Source: Novosphingobium marinum (GTDB lineage: Bacteria > Pseudomonadota > Alphaproteobacteria > Sphingomonadales > Sphingomonadaceae). From it: DNA of 64,000 bases. Shown here piece by piece: positions 35,962 to 44,507 of this stretch. Under the pieces are notes generated by a model, which was not told where the DNA came from, made no database searches, and saw nothing but the letters and a program-made list of their open reading frames with translations. The stretch lies in NCBI RefSeq assembly GCF_013408095.1, contig NZ_JACBZF010000005.1, positions 186,001-250,000 on the forward strand, in the 5' to 3' direction. The position numbers and the translations under genes are program-made. Numbering within the stretch: position 1 is the stretch's first letter; each line of letters opens with the position of its first letter.

Positions 35962-37107
35962 ATGACCGAACAGTTTGGGCTGACCGAAGAGCAGCTTGCC
36001 ATCCAGGACATGGCACAGAAGTTCACCGCCGACGCCATTACTCCGCACGCCGGCGAATGGGACGAGAAGCACATCTTTCCGCGCGATACGATCAAGCAGG
36101 CCGCCGAACTCGGCTTCGGCTCGATCTACGTGTCCGAGGAAGCGGGCGGCATCGGCCTCGGGCGGCTCGAAGCCGCGCTGATCATGGAGGCGATGGCCTA
36201 CGGTTGCCCCTCGACCAGCGCCTTCATTTCCATCCACAACATGGCCGCGTGGATGATCGACCGCTTCGGCTCGCAGGCTTTGAAGGACAAGTACTTGCCA
36301 AACCTCGTCCCGATGGAGCGGATGGCCAGTTATTGCCTGACCGAGCCTGCCTCGGGTTCGGACGCGGCGGCGCTCAAGACCAAGGCGGTCGACAAGGGCG
36401 ATCACTGGGAGATCACCGGGTCGAAGCAGTTCATCTCGGGCGGCGGCGAAAACGAGGTCTACGTCACAATGGTCCGCACCGGCGAGGACGGCCCCAGGGG
36501 CATTTCCTGCGTGGTGATCGAAAAGGACATGGAAGGCGTTTCCTTCGGCGGGCAGGAAAAGAAGCTCGGCTGGCATTCGCAGCCGACAGCCGCGCTGATC
36601 CTCGATGGCGCCAAGGTGCCCAAGGAGAACCTCGTCGGCGGCGAGGGCGAGGGCTTTCGCATCGCGATGATGGGTCTCGACGGGGGGCGCCTCAACATCG
36701 GAGCGTGCTCGCTAGGCGGTGCGCAGCGCGCGCTCGACGAGGCGATCGCGTATACCAGGGACCGCAAGCAGTTCGGCCAGTCGATCGCCGACTTCCAGAA
36801 CACGCAATTCATGCTCGCGGATATGGCGGCCGACATCGAGTCCGCGCGGGCGCTGCTTTACATGGCCGCGGTCAAGGTCACCAACAACGCGCCGGACAAG
36901 ACCCGCTTCGCCGCCATGGCCAAGATGATCGCAACCGAAAACGGCTCGAATGTCGTCGACAAGGCGCTGCAGTTGCACGGGGGCTACGGCTACCTGATGG
37001 ACTATCCGATCGAACGGCTCTGGCGCGACCTGCGCGTCCATTCGATCCTCGAGGGAACCAACCAGATCATGCGAATGATCGTCGGAAGGGAGCTTACCCG
37101 CCAATGA
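35962..37107 (+). CDS. Acyl-CoA dehydrogenase, isobutyryl-CoA dehydrogenase type
   Basis: A 381-residue FAD enzyme. The catalytic base is E364 in ILEGTNQIMR. SYCLTEPASGSDAAALKT is the FAD/substrate loop and ALQLHGGYGYLMDYPIERLWRDLRVH the C-terminal block. YGCPSTSAFISIHNMAAWMID is typical of isobutyryl/methylbutyryl-CoA dehydrogenases. Its position as first gene of a four-gene valine set supports isobutyryl-CoA to methacrylyl-CoA oxidation. Its stop overlaps the next start as ATGA. Confidence 0.88.
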   Translation: MTEQFGLTEEQLAIQDMAQKFTADAITPHAGEWDEKHIFPRDTIKQAAELGFGSIYVSEEAGGIGLGRLEAALIMEAMAYGCPSTSAFISIHNMAAWMIDRFGSQALKDKYLPNLVPMERMASYCLTEPASGSDAAALKTKAVDKGDHWEITGSKQFISGGGENEVYVTMVRTGEDGPRGISCVVIEKDMEGVSFGGQEKKLGWHSQPTAALILDGAKVPKENLVGGEGEGFRIAMMGLDGGRLNIGACSLGGAQRALDEAIAYTRDRKQFGQSIADFQNTQFMLADMAADIESARALLYMAAVKVTNNAPDKTRFAAMAKMIATENGSNVVDKALQLHGGYGYLMDYPIERLWRDLRVHSILEGTNQIMRMIVGRELTRQ

Positions 37108-38165
37108 CCGAACCGATGAGCACCACCCAGGTGCATTGCCACTCGCACGGGCATGTCGCCCATATCTCGCTCGACCGCCCCAAGGCGATCCACTCGCTAA
37201 CGCTCGAAATGTGCAAGGCGATGATCGCCGCGCTGCTCGAATGGCGTGACGATCCCGCAATCGAGGTCGTGATGATCGACCATGCCGAGGGACGGGGCTT
37301 CTGCGCCGGCGGCGACATCAACCTGCTGCGCACGTCCGCGCTGGAGGACGGCGGCAAGTCGGGCCGGGAATTCTTCCATACCGAATATCGCCTCAACCAC
37401 CTGCTCTTCACGTTCCCCAAGCCGATCGTGGCGTTCATGGACGGGATCACGATGGGCGGCGGCGTCGGCATTTCGCAGCCCGCCAGGTTCCGCGTCGCGA
37501 CCGAGAACACGCGCTACGCCATGCCGGAGACCGGCATCGGGCTGTTTCCCGATGTCGGCGGCGGCTGGTATCTGTCGCGGCTTCCCGGCCGTATCGGTCA
37601 GTTCCTCGCGCTGACCGGCGCGCGGCTCGACGGTGCCGAGTGCCTCGCGGTGGGCCTTGCCACCCACTACACCGAGCACGAGCGGCTGGCCGAGATCAAG
37701 GCGCGCATCATTGCCGACCCGTCCGAGACCGAGGGCATTCTCGAGGGCATGTCGGTCAAGCCGCCCGAGGCGCGCATCCTTGCCAACAGGGACAGGATCG
37801 ACAGCCTCTTCGCCTCCGACCGGTACGAGGACGTGCTCGCGGCTCTCGAAGCGGACGGGTCCGAATGGGCGCAGAAGGAACTCGCGACGCTGCAGACCAA
37901 GAGCCCGCAGACCTGCAAGGTCGCGCTTCGCCAGCTTTCCGACAGCAGCAAGCTCGACGATTTCGCCGACAACATGGCGATGGAGTACCGCATTGCCTCG
38001 CGCGTGCTGCTCCGCCCCGATTTCGCCGAGGGCGTTCGCGCACTCATCGTCGACAAGACGAACGATCCGAAGTGGGATCCGGCCACGCCGGAGGGCGTCA
38101 CCGACGACCTCGTCGCTTCGATTTTCGCACCACTACCGCCCGAAGAGGAATGGAAACCGCTATGA
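37104..38165 (+). CDS. 3-hydroxyisobutyryl-CoA hydrolase (enoyl-CoA hydratase/isomerase family)
   Basis: A 353-residue crotonase-fold hydrolase, longer than true hydratases. The oxyanion-hole segments are [11 protein letters not shown] and [16 protein letters not shown], and [22 protein letters not shown] is diagnostic of the HIBCH subfamily. It frees 3-hydroxyisobutyrate from its CoA ester in valine breakdown. It overlaps the genes on both sides by four bases (ATGA), so it is translationally coupled. Confidence 0.9.
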   Translation: MTEPMSTTQVHCHSHGHVAHISLDRPKAIHSLTLEMCKAMIAALLEWRDDPAIEVVMIDHAEGRGFCAGGDINLLRTSALEDGGKSGREFFHTEYRLNHLLFTFPKPIVAFMDGITMGGGVGISQPARFRVATENTRYAMPETGIGLFPDVGGGWYLSRLPGRIGQFLALTGARLDGAECLAVGLATHYTEHERLAEIKARIIADPSETEGILEGMSVKPPEARILANRDRIDSLFASDRYEDVLAALEADGSEWAQKELATLQTKSPQTCKVALRQLSDSSKLDDFADNMAMEYRIASRVLLRPDFAEGVRALIVDKTNDPKWDPATPEGVTDDLVASIFAPLPPEEEWKPL

Positions 38166-38944
38166 GCTACGAAACGATCCTCACCGAGAAGAAGGGCGCG
38201 GTCACGCTCATCACGCTGAACCGGCCCAAGGCGCTGAACGCTCTCAATTCGCAAGTCCTGACGGAGCTTATCGATGCCTTCGCGGCGTTCGAGAACGACG
38301 AGAGCCAGCTTTGCGCTGTGCTTACCGGCGCGGGGGACAAGGCGTTCGCCGCCGGCGCGGACATCAAGGAAATGGCCGACAAGCCCGCCGCCGACTTTTT
38401 GAAGGAAGACTATTTCTCCGGCTGGACCAACGACATCGTTAAAAAGGTGCGCAAGCCCTGGATCGCGGCGGTCAACGGCTTTGCGCTCGGCGGCGGCTGC
38501 GAACTTGCGATGATGGCCGATTTCATCATCGCTTCGGAGAACGCGAAGTTCGGCCAGCCCGAGATCAAGCTGGGCGTTGCCCCGGGCATGGGCGGCTCGC
38601 AGCGCCTCACTCGCTTCGTCGGCAAGTCGAAGGCGATGGAAATGTGCCTGACCGGCCGGATGATGGGCGCCGAGGAAGCCGAACGCTCGGGCCTCGTGAC
38701 CCGCGTTGTGTCGGCGGATGAGCTGCTCGACGACGCGCTCAGGACTGCCGAGACAATCGCCGGGATGCCGCCGCTCGCGGTGATGATCAACAAGGAGATG
38801 GTCAACGTCGCCTACGAAACGGTCCTCGACCAGGGTCTCCTCGCCGAGCGTCGCATGTTCCAGGTCCTGACCGCGACCGAGGACAAAACCGAGGGCATGA
38901 AGGCTTTCGTCGAAAAGCGTCCCGGCAACTGGAAGGGGCGCTGA
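38162..38944 (+). CDS. Enoyl-CoA hydratase
   Basis: A 260-residue crotonase. [15 protein letters not shown] and [17 protein letters not shown] form the oxyanion hole. The two catalytic acids of true hydratases fall in GGGCELAM (Glu) and [15 protein letters not shown] (Glu). In this operon the probable substrate is methacrylyl-CoA, although the family (EchA/FadB-like) also hydrates crotonyl-CoA. The ATG overlaps the previous stop and mmsB follows after four bases. Confidence 0.9.
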   Translation: MSYETILTEKKGAVTLITLNRPKALNALNSQVLTELIDAFAAFENDESQLCAVLTGAGDKAFAAGADIKEMADKPAADFLKEDYFSGWTNDIVKKVRKPWIAAVNGFALGGGCELAMMADFIIASENAKFGQPEIKLGVAPGMGGSQRLTRFVGKSKAMEMCLTGRMMGAEEAERSGLVTRVVSADELLDDALRTAETIAGMPPLAVMINKEMVNVAYETVLDQGLLAERRMFQVLTATEDKTEGMKAFVEKRPGNWKGR

Positions 38945-38948
38945 CACC

Positions 38949-39818
38949 ATGAAGATCGCATTCATCGGCCTTGGCAACATGGGTGGCGGGATGGCCGCCA
39001 ACCTCGTCAGGGCGGGGCACGAAGTGAACGCCTTCGACCTCTCCGAAGAAGCGCTGGCGCGTGCGAAAGAGAACGGCTGCGCGCCGTACGGCGCGGTCGC
39101 GGAGGCAGTGCAGGGCGTCGATGCCGTCGTGACGATGCTGCCGAACGGCGGGATCGTGAAGTCGGTCTATACCTCCGACGTGATCGGCAAGGCCCCCGGC
39201 GGCGCGCTGTTCCTCGATTGCTCGACCATCGACCTCGAAACCGCGCGCGAAGTTGCCGGACTGGCCGAAGATGCGGGCTACGAGATGGTCGACGCGCCGG
39301 TGTCCGGCGGCATTGCCGCGGCGAACGGCGGTACGCTTACCTTCATGGTCGGCGGGACCGACGCGGCTTTCGCGAAGGCCGAAAAGGTGCTCGACCCGAT
39401 GGCCAAGAAGGTGGTCCACGCCGGTGCCATCGGGGCCGGGCAGGTCGCCAAGATGTGCAACAACATGCTGCTGGCGATCCACATGATCGGCACGTGCGAG
39501 GCGCTCAAGCTGGCCGAGAAGGCGGGTCTGGATCCGCAGATGTTCTACGAAATCAGCTCGAACGCAACTGGCTACAACTGGTCGCTCAACGACTATACGC
39601 CCGCACCGGGTATCGGCGCGACCAGCCCGGCCGACAACGACTATCAGGGCGGTTTCGCAGCCGCGCTGATGCTCAAGGACCTCAAGCTCGCGATGGCGGG
39701 AGCGGAGACGAGCGGCGCCAGCGTGCCGATGGGCAAGCACGCCAAGGAGATTTACGAGGCCTTCGTCGAAGCCGGCGGCGGCGGCAAGGATTTCGGAGCG
39801 ATATTCACGACGCTGTGA
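38949..39818 (+). CDS. mmsB: 3-hydroxyisobutyrate dehydrogenase
   Basis: A 289-residue beta-hydroxyacid dehydrogenase that oxidises 3-hydroxyisobutyrate to methylmalonate semialdehyde with NAD. The Rossmann start is FIGLGNMGGGMAANL. DAPVSGGIAAANGGTLTFMVGG is the substrate loop, and the catalytic Lys is in GAGQVAKMCNNMLLA. The C-terminal NDYQGGFAAALMLKDLKLAM is typical. It ends the valine operon and its last 14 bases overlap the convergent NUDIX gene. Confidence 0.93.
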   Translation: MKIAFIGLGNMGGGMAANLVRAGHEVNAFDLSEEALARAKENGCAPYGAVAEAVQGVDAVVTMLPNGGIVKSVYTSDVIGKAPGGALFLDCSTIDLETAREVAGLAEDAGYEMVDAPVSGGIAAANGGTLTFMVGGTDAAFAKAEKVLDPMAKKVVHAGAIGAGQVAKMCNNMLLAIHMIGTCEALKLAEKAGLDPQMFYEISSNATGYNWSLNDYTPAPGIGATSPADNDYQGGFAAALMLKDLKLAMAGAETSGASVPMGKHAKEIYEAFVEAGGGGKDFGAIFTTL

Positions 39819-40365
39819 CGGCAGCGCTTGCGCCGAGGATGTTCGGCGCAAGCAGCAGCAGCATGCGCACGTCGATGCCCTTGCCCTGTGCGCGCCAATC
39901 CTCGATCGCATCGGCGATGCGCGACAGGGGTACGCGATGGACGGTGATGTCCTCGCTGTCCGTGCCGCCTCCTTCGCTTACGCGTTTCAGGCCGTGCGCG
40001 CGCAACAGCGTAAAGCCTTCGGTCACCATGCCGGGCGAGGAATAGAACTCGCCGAGGTTCTCCATGCGCTCGGCGACATAGCCCGTTTCCTCCTCCAGCT
40101 CGCGCGCGGCGGCGGTCTCGTCGGCTTCGTTCTCGGCCCCGTCGTCGTCGCCGATCAGGCCCGCGGGCAGTTCGATGCATGGCTTGCCGAGCGGAACCCG
40201 GTACTGCTCGACGAGAATGACCCGATCCTCCTCGTCGATGGCGAGGATCACCGCCGCCCGGATGCCGCGCGCGCGACCGACGTATTCCCACGTCCCCTTC
40301 TTGCGCGCGGCAATGTACTTGCCCTGCCAGACGGTCTGTTCGGGCTCGTTGCTCTGGTCGGTCAT
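39805..40365 (-). CDS. NUDIX hydrolase, ADP-ribose pyrophosphatase-like
   Basis: A 186-residue protein with a Nudix box ending TAAARELEEETGYVAE (RELEEETG, metal-binding). The loop before it (GLIGDDDGAENEADE) is longer than the canonical spacing. VILVEQYRVPLGKPCIELPAGL is typical of ADP-ribose/NDP-sugar pyrophosphatases, and YSSPGMVTEGFTLL supplies the substrate loop. The exact nucleotide is unknown. It overlaps the TPM gene stop by four bases (ATGA). Confidence 0.88.
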   Translation of the reverse strand: MTDQSNEPEQTVWQGKYIAARKKGTWEYVGRARGIRAAVILAIDEEDRVILVEQYRVPLGKPCIELPAGLIGDDDGAENEADETAAARELEEETGYVAERMENLGEFYSSPGMVTEGFTLLRAHGLKRVSEGGGTDSEDITVHRVPLSRIADAIEDWRAQGKGIDVRMLLLLAPNILGASAAVTAS

Positions 40366-41048
40366 ACTTCGATCAGCCTGTCGGGTAGTTCGTTTTCATC
40401 GGGAATGACGGCGGGGAAATGGTCCTTGAGGACAAGTCCGACGCGGTCGACGGCAGCCACCATCGCATGCGCGAAATGGCCTTCGCGCGCATGGCGCAGC
40501 AGGTGTTCCATCGCCTCGCCCCAGACATCGGGATCGACGGAGCCTGCGATGGCCTCGTCCGCGACGATTTCCGCCCGGCGCTCGCGCATCGAAAGGTAAA
40601 TGAGGATACCGGTGCGCCCGTGCGTCCTGCGTTCCGCGCCGATCCTGAATGCCCGCACCGCCCTGTCGTGGACGCGGGCGGTCTTGATCGGCGGCGGGAT
40701 CAGCCAGAACTTGAGCGGTTGCCACAGCTGGATCAGCATGACGCCCGCGAACTTGAGAGTCGCGATCGCGGCGGCTGCGACAAGGACCGCGCGCGGCGTC
40801 CATTCGTTGACCGACCAGCCGCCGAGTGCGCCGTCCCAGAGCGCCAGGAAGAAATCCGGTGCAAAGGCCAGCGCGGCCAGCGCGGCAAGCGTCGCGAAGG
40901 CAGCCCAGGCGAGCGCGACGTCGGTATACCCGTCCGACCGGTCGGCAAGGATGGTCACAATCTCTCCGGAAGTGCCCGATTCGGCGCGGGCGACCGCCTC
41001 GCTGACACGCTTGTGATCTTCCTCGCTCAGGTAAAGGGGTGCAGCCAT
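40362..41048 (-). CDS. TPM domain membrane protein
   Basis: A 228-residue protein. An N-terminal TPM-type segment (DHKRVSEAVARAESGTSGEIVTILADRSDGY) comes first. Two hydrophobic helices follow near residues 50-70 and 88-110, then a second half of the domain (RTHGRTGILIYLSMRERRAEIVADEAI). The family is thought to work with other TPM/LemA proteins at the inner membrane. The ATG at 41048 lies 12 bases after the upstream TPM gene. Confidence 0.82.
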   Translation of the reverse strand: MAAPLYLSEEDHKRVSEAVARAESGTSGEIVTILADRSDGYTDVALAWAAFATLAALAALAFAPDFFLALWDGALGGWSVNEWTPRAVLVAAAAIATLKFAGVMLIQLWQPLKFWLIPPPIKTARVHDRAVRAFRIGAERRTHGRTGILIYLSMRERRAEIVADEAIAGSVDPDVWGEAMEHLLRHAREGHFAHAMVAAVDRVGLVLKDHFPAVIPDENELPDRLIEV

Positions 41049-41059
41049 CGCCTCGGTCC

Positions 41060-41824
41060 TTACCAGCCCCCGCTCGCCCCGCCGCCGCCGAAGCTGCCGC
41101 CGCCGCCAGAAAAGCCGCCCCACGAACTCGACGAGGAACTGCCGCCGGAAAATCCGCCGGGCATCCATACGATCGGGCTCGACCGCCGCCCGCCGTAGCG
41201 GCGGGACTTGCCGCCCCTGGCAACGGCGAGGATGATCGGCAGCACGAAAAAGAAGAAGACGAGCAGCAGGAAGATCACGAGGCCCCAGGGGATGTCCTCC
41301 TGGCTCGCCTCGTCGGCCTGCGCGGCAATGCGCTGGGCTTCGTCCGGCGGGAGCAGAAGCTGCTCGACGATCGCGTCCACCCCGGCCTCGATCCCGCCCG
41401 GCATGTCGCCATCGCGAAAGCGCGGGACGATGTCCCTGTCGATGATGAGCCACGACATGCCGTCTGTCAGCACCGGCTCGAGCCCGTAGCCGACCTCGAT
41501 GCGCACCTTGCGCTCGTTGGGGGCGACCAGGAGGATCGCGCCGTCGTTGCGCTCATCGTCGCCGATGCCCCATTCGCGGCCCAGCCGATAGCCGTAGTCG
41601 GCGATATCGTAACCCTGCAGGTCGGGCACGGTGGCCACGACCAGCTGGCGCTGCGATTGCTCTTCGAGCGCCGCCAGCTTCTGCGTCAGGCGCGCTTCGG
41701 CATCGGGCGGAACGATGTTCGCGTCATCGGTCACACGTCCCGAAAGCTCGGGAAAAGTCTGCGCCGCCACGGGCGCTGCACAGGCCAGCCCGGCAAGCAG
41801 GAATGCCAGGAGACCGCGCAGCAT
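41060..41824 (-). CDS. TPM domain protein, YgcG family
   Basis: A 254-residue envelope protein. The signal peptide ends near AQTFP. A TPM domain at about 27-170 (LSGRVTDDANIVPPDAEARLTQKLAALEEQS; RKVRIEVGYGLEPVLTD) is followed by one membrane helix (IPWGLVIFLLLVFFFFVLPIILAV). The cytoplasmic C-terminal tail is made almost entirely of Gly, Ser and Trp/Phe. That tail is typical of YgcG proteins. It follows lemA by 14 bases. Confidence 0.9.
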   Translation of the reverse strand: MLRGLLAFLLAGLACAAPVAAQTFPELSGRVTDDANIVPPDAEARLTQKLAALEEQSQRQLVVATVPDLQGYDIADYGYRLGREWGIGDDERNDGAILLVAPNERKVRIEVGYGLEPVLTDGMSWLIIDRDIVPRFRDGDMPGGIEAGVDAIVEQLLLPPDEAQRIAAQADEASQEDIPWGLVIFLLLVFFFFVLPIILAVARGGKSRRYGGRRSSPIVWMPGGFSGGSSSSSSWGGFSGGGGSFGGGGASGGW

Positions 41825-41838
41825 GGCGATGCGCGCCG

Positions 41839-42444
41839 TCAGAGCTTGCCCTGCAGGTCCGGCGCGACTTCGGCGCCCGGGGTTACCGCCTGATAGGGTA
41901 CCAGCGGCTCGGCCCCGCGGATCATCGCGCCGATCATCTCGGGAAAGGTGCGCACGCGCGTGTTGTAGTCGCGCACCGTCTCGTTGTAGTCGCGGATGGC
42001 GATGCGGATCTTGTTCTCGCTTCCCTCGAGCTGGCTTTGCAGCATCTGGTAATTGGTGATGCTCTTCAGTTCGGGGTAACGCTCGAAGTTGGCGAGAAGC
42101 CGCCCTAGGCCCTGCGACAGCTGCGACTGTGCGGCGGCATACTGCTGCATCTTCGCCGGATCGCCGAGATCCTCGGCGTTGATCTGGATGCTGGTCGCGC
42201 GCGAGCGTGCCTCGACCACTTCGGTAAGCGTTTCACGTTCCTGCTCGGCGGCGCTGCGTGCGACCTCTGCAAGGTTGGGCACGAGATTTGCGCGCTCCTG
42301 GAAAGCCGCCTGGACATCCGCCCAACGCGCCTTGGCGGCTTCTTCCGCCGTTGGAACCGAGTTGATGCCGCACGCCGCGAGCGATGCTGCCGCCAGGGCT
42401 GCGAAGGCGAACCGTCCGATCCGCGCGAGGCCTTCGGGAATCAT
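41839..42444 (-). CDS. lemA: LemA family lipoprotein
   Basis: A 201-residue protein with a lipobox (LAACG near residue 25) and the LemA helical-bundle signature: NLVPNLAEVARSAA, SQLSQGLGRLLANFERYPELKS and EGSENKIRIAIRDYNETVRDYNTRVRTFP. The LemA-TPM pairing is widespread and is often linked to envelope stress, although the mechanism is not known. It is the first gene of lemA-TPM-TPM-NUDIX. Confidence 0.92.
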   Translation of the reverse strand: MIPEGLARIGRFAFAALAAASLAACGINSVPTAEEAAKARWADVQAAFQERANLVPNLAEVARSAAEQERETLTEVVEARSRATSIQINAEDLGDPAKMQQYAAAQSQLSQGLGRLLANFERYPELKSITNYQMLQSQLEGSENKIRIAIRDYNETVRDYNTRVRTFPEMIGAMIRGAEPLVPYQAVTPGAEVAPDLQGKL

Positions 42445-42584
42445 GTGGCAATCTCCTCACAGGCAGCGCCCCTGCGCTTGCCCTCGGCGCGGAGGATAGT
42501 GCGCGCGCCGCCGTGTTCAAGAGCGCTTGCGACAGGCTTCGACAGGTGGCATCGCGCAGCACTTTCCAGCACGGAGACGTGGCG

Positions 42585-43085
42585 ATGACGCTGATCGACG
42601 AGTTCAAGAAATTCATCGCGCGCGGCAACGTGCTCGACCTTGCGGTGGGCGTGGTGATCGGCGCGGCCTTCGGCAAGATCACCACCGCGCTGACCGAAGG
42701 CGTGCTGATGCCGACCATCGGCTGGCTGTTCGGCGATGTCGATTTCTCGAACTGGTTTGTGAGGCTCGGACCTGTCCCTGCCGGGTACGATGGTGCGCCG
42801 GACAACTACGCGCAACTCAAGGAAGCGGGAGTGGCGATGATCGGGTACGGCGATCTGCTTACCCAGGTGGTCAACTTCCTGATACTGGCAGTCGCGCTGT
42901 TCCTGCTCCTGAAGGTCGTCAACCGGGTGCTCGACGCGATCGAGGAAGAGAAGAAGCAGACTGCCGACAGTTCGCAAAGCGAGACCGTGCCGACCGATCC
43001 CCAGCTCGACGTGCTCCGGGAAATCCGCGACGAACTTCGCACCCTGCAACCTGCGCGAGCAATATCGGGAACTAACAAAAGTTAA
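42585..43085 (+). CDS. mscL: Large-conductance mechanosensitive channel MscL (copy 1)
   Basis: A 166-residue channel protein starting at ATG 42585 behind GGAG. The N-terminal amphipathic helix and first membrane helix read FKKFIARGNVLDLAVGVVIGAAFGKI, and the second helix is LTQVVNFLILAVALFLLLKVV. A cytoplasmic helix carries DPQLDVLREIRDELRTL. It opens under hypo-osmotic shock. A C-terminal extension makes it longer than the second copy 81 bases downstream. Confidence 0.93.
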   Translation: MTLIDEFKKFIARGNVLDLAVGVVIGAAFGKITTALTEGVLMPTIGWLFGDVDFSNWFVRLGPVPAGYDGAPDNYAQLKEAGVAMIGYGDLLTQVVNFLILAVALFLLLKVVNRVLDAIEEEKKQTADSSQSETVPTDPQLDVLREIRDELRTLQPARAISGTNKS

Positions 43086-43166
43086 GTCCGGGACGCATCC
43101 GCACTTTGCCGGGAGCACACATGATGGCATGATCGCGCCCGGACGGGTAATCGGGAGGAAACGCTC

Positions 43167-43586
43167 GTGCTTGCGGACTTCAAGGAATTCATTGCCAAGG
43201 GCAACGTGATGGAACTTGCCGTCGCCGTGATCATCGGCGCGGCCTTCGCCACGATCGTGACTTCGCTGACCGACGATCTGATCATGCCCTTCGTCGGGGC
43301 GATCTTCGGCGATGTCGATTTCTCGGATAAATATGTCGTGCTGAGCGGCGAGGTCGAGGCGGGGGCGAGCCTGGAGGCGGCCCGCGCTGCCGGAGCCAAT
43401 GTGCTGGCATGGGGCAACTTCGTCTCGACGGTGATCAATTTCGTGATCCTGGCCTTCGTCATCTTCCTGCTGGTTCGCTACACCAAGAAGGTCATGGCCG
43501 AATTCGAGAAGAAGCAGGAGGAAGCCGCCGGTCCGAGCGAGGTCGACCTGCTCACCGAAATCCGCGACGAGCTTAAAAAGCGCTGA
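43167..43586 (+). CDS. mscL: Large-conductance mechanosensitive channel MscL (copy 2)
   Basis: A 139-residue MscL starting at GTG 43167 with GGGAGGAA before it. It has FKEFIAKGNVMELAVAVIIGAAFATIV, FVSTVINFVILAFVIFLLVRY and LLTEIRDELKKR. The two copies share layout but differ throughout, so the duplication is not recent. The copies may assemble separately or mix. Confidence 0.93.
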   Translation: MLADFKEFIAKGNVMELAVAVIIGAAFATIVTSLTDDLIMPFVGAIFGDVDFSDKYVVLSGEVEAGASLEAARAAGANVLAWGNFVSTVINFVILAFVIFLLVRYTKKVMAEFEKKQEEAAGPSEVDLLTEIRDELKKR

Positions 43587-43624
43587 CGCGCCCGGCCGGG
43601 CACAATATCGCCCCGGCCGCTCAC

Positions 43625-43652
43625 TTCACATTAAGCCGCGATAGCCTATATA
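43625..43652 (+). promoter_or_regulatory. Candidate promoter of ssrA
   Basis: TTCACA (43625-43630) and TATATA (43647-43652) are separated by 16 bases. They place a start at about 43658, the first bases of the acceptor-piece sequence. The region lies between the mscL copy 2 stop and the tmRNA. Confidence 0.5.
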
Positions 43653-43657
43653 GGTCA

Positions 43658-43970
43658 GTGCCGGTTTCGACCGGCTATGGCGATAAATTGCGGTGTGCAA
43701 TAGGCACAGCGGACCCGGGGGCAGTACCCGGCGGCTCCACCACAATTCCCGGTTTTCCGGGTCTTCTGACGGGGCCGAACCAGGATCGACGTGTGTTGAA
43801 AAGCACTGTTTTCGCCCGGGCTGAGTAACCCGTTAAAGGCTCAAAACTCACAAGTGCCAACGACAACGAAGCACTTGCTCTCGCTGCGTAATTCTAGGGC
43901 CTAACGGCCTGACCTTACAAAGCATTGAGCACGGTTCGGACCGAACCGGGTAACAGAATCGGAAACCGGG
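43658..43970 (+). ncRNA. ssrA: Transfer-messenger RNA, circularly permuted two-piece form
   Basis: The acceptor piece comes first and ends CGGCTCC-A-CCA at 43742. The coding piece begins GGGGCCG at 43771, and these two segments pair as the split acceptor stem. The spacer 43743-43770 should be removed in processing. The tag frame at 43856-43891 encodes ANDNEALALAA and then TAA. The order is reversed relative to one-piece tmRNA, as known for alphaproteobacteria. It rescues stalled ribosomes and tags the product for ClpXP. The 3' boundary is approximate. A weak GGGGGT/ACCCCC hairpin follows at 43976-44001. Confidence 0.93.
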
Positions 43971-44021
43971 GGCCCGGGGGTGCCTAGCAACAGAAACCCC
44001 CACCCCTTCTCGACAGGACGA

Positions 44022-44264
44022 TCAGGTAGAGGCGGCATTCGCTGCCTTCGCGGCGCGTTCGTACTTCAGGCAGTCCAGGATTTTGGCTCCGGCCAGGAAA
44101 ACCGCGCCGGTACAGGCCAGAAAAAGCAGTTTGCCGCCCCATCCGGGGAATTGCGTCAGGTACGCACTGCCGCGCTCTACCGCGCCCAGGGCAAGGGCAT
44201 AGATGATCAGGAACGCCTCCGCGCGAGTCTTGATGACGAACAGGCGACCTATTTTCCCAAGCAT
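44022..44264 (-). CDS. Small membrane protein of unknown function
   Basis: An 80-residue protein with two predicted membrane helices (AEAFLIIYALALGAVERG and KLLFLACTGAVFLAGAKIL) and basic ends, so both termini probably face the cytoplasm. I know no named family. It is convergent with ssrA. The 243 bases between its start and the malate synthase gene hold no further gene that I can support. Confidence 0.65.
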   Translation of the reverse strand: MLGKIGRLFVIKTRAEAFLIIYALALGAVERGSAYLTQFPGWGGKLLFLACTGAVFLAGAKILDCLKYERAAKAANAAST

Positions 44265-44507
44265 CTCAATCCTTTCTTGCAGGTCTTAACGCAGCAACCT
44301 TCGTGCCAGTTGCGCCTTCGTGCGAAAAAGCGTGGTTAACGGCTCGCCAAGTGTAAACGGTCCCGACGAAAGTGCCAGCGCGATGCCGCCGGGCGTTGCC
44401 AAGCACGGCAGCTTCGGCCATAGCCCGCGCATTCCTTCCCCAGGGCTCATCGTGGATCAATTCGCCGCCGCCTTTCATGGCGCGCGGTCCAACAATGGCG
44501 AGGCAAG

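Noticed and set aside
44266..44478. 70-residue open frame on the minus strand before glcB
   Set aside because: It has no start signal, an odd composition and no family resemblance. It lies in the glcB promoter region.
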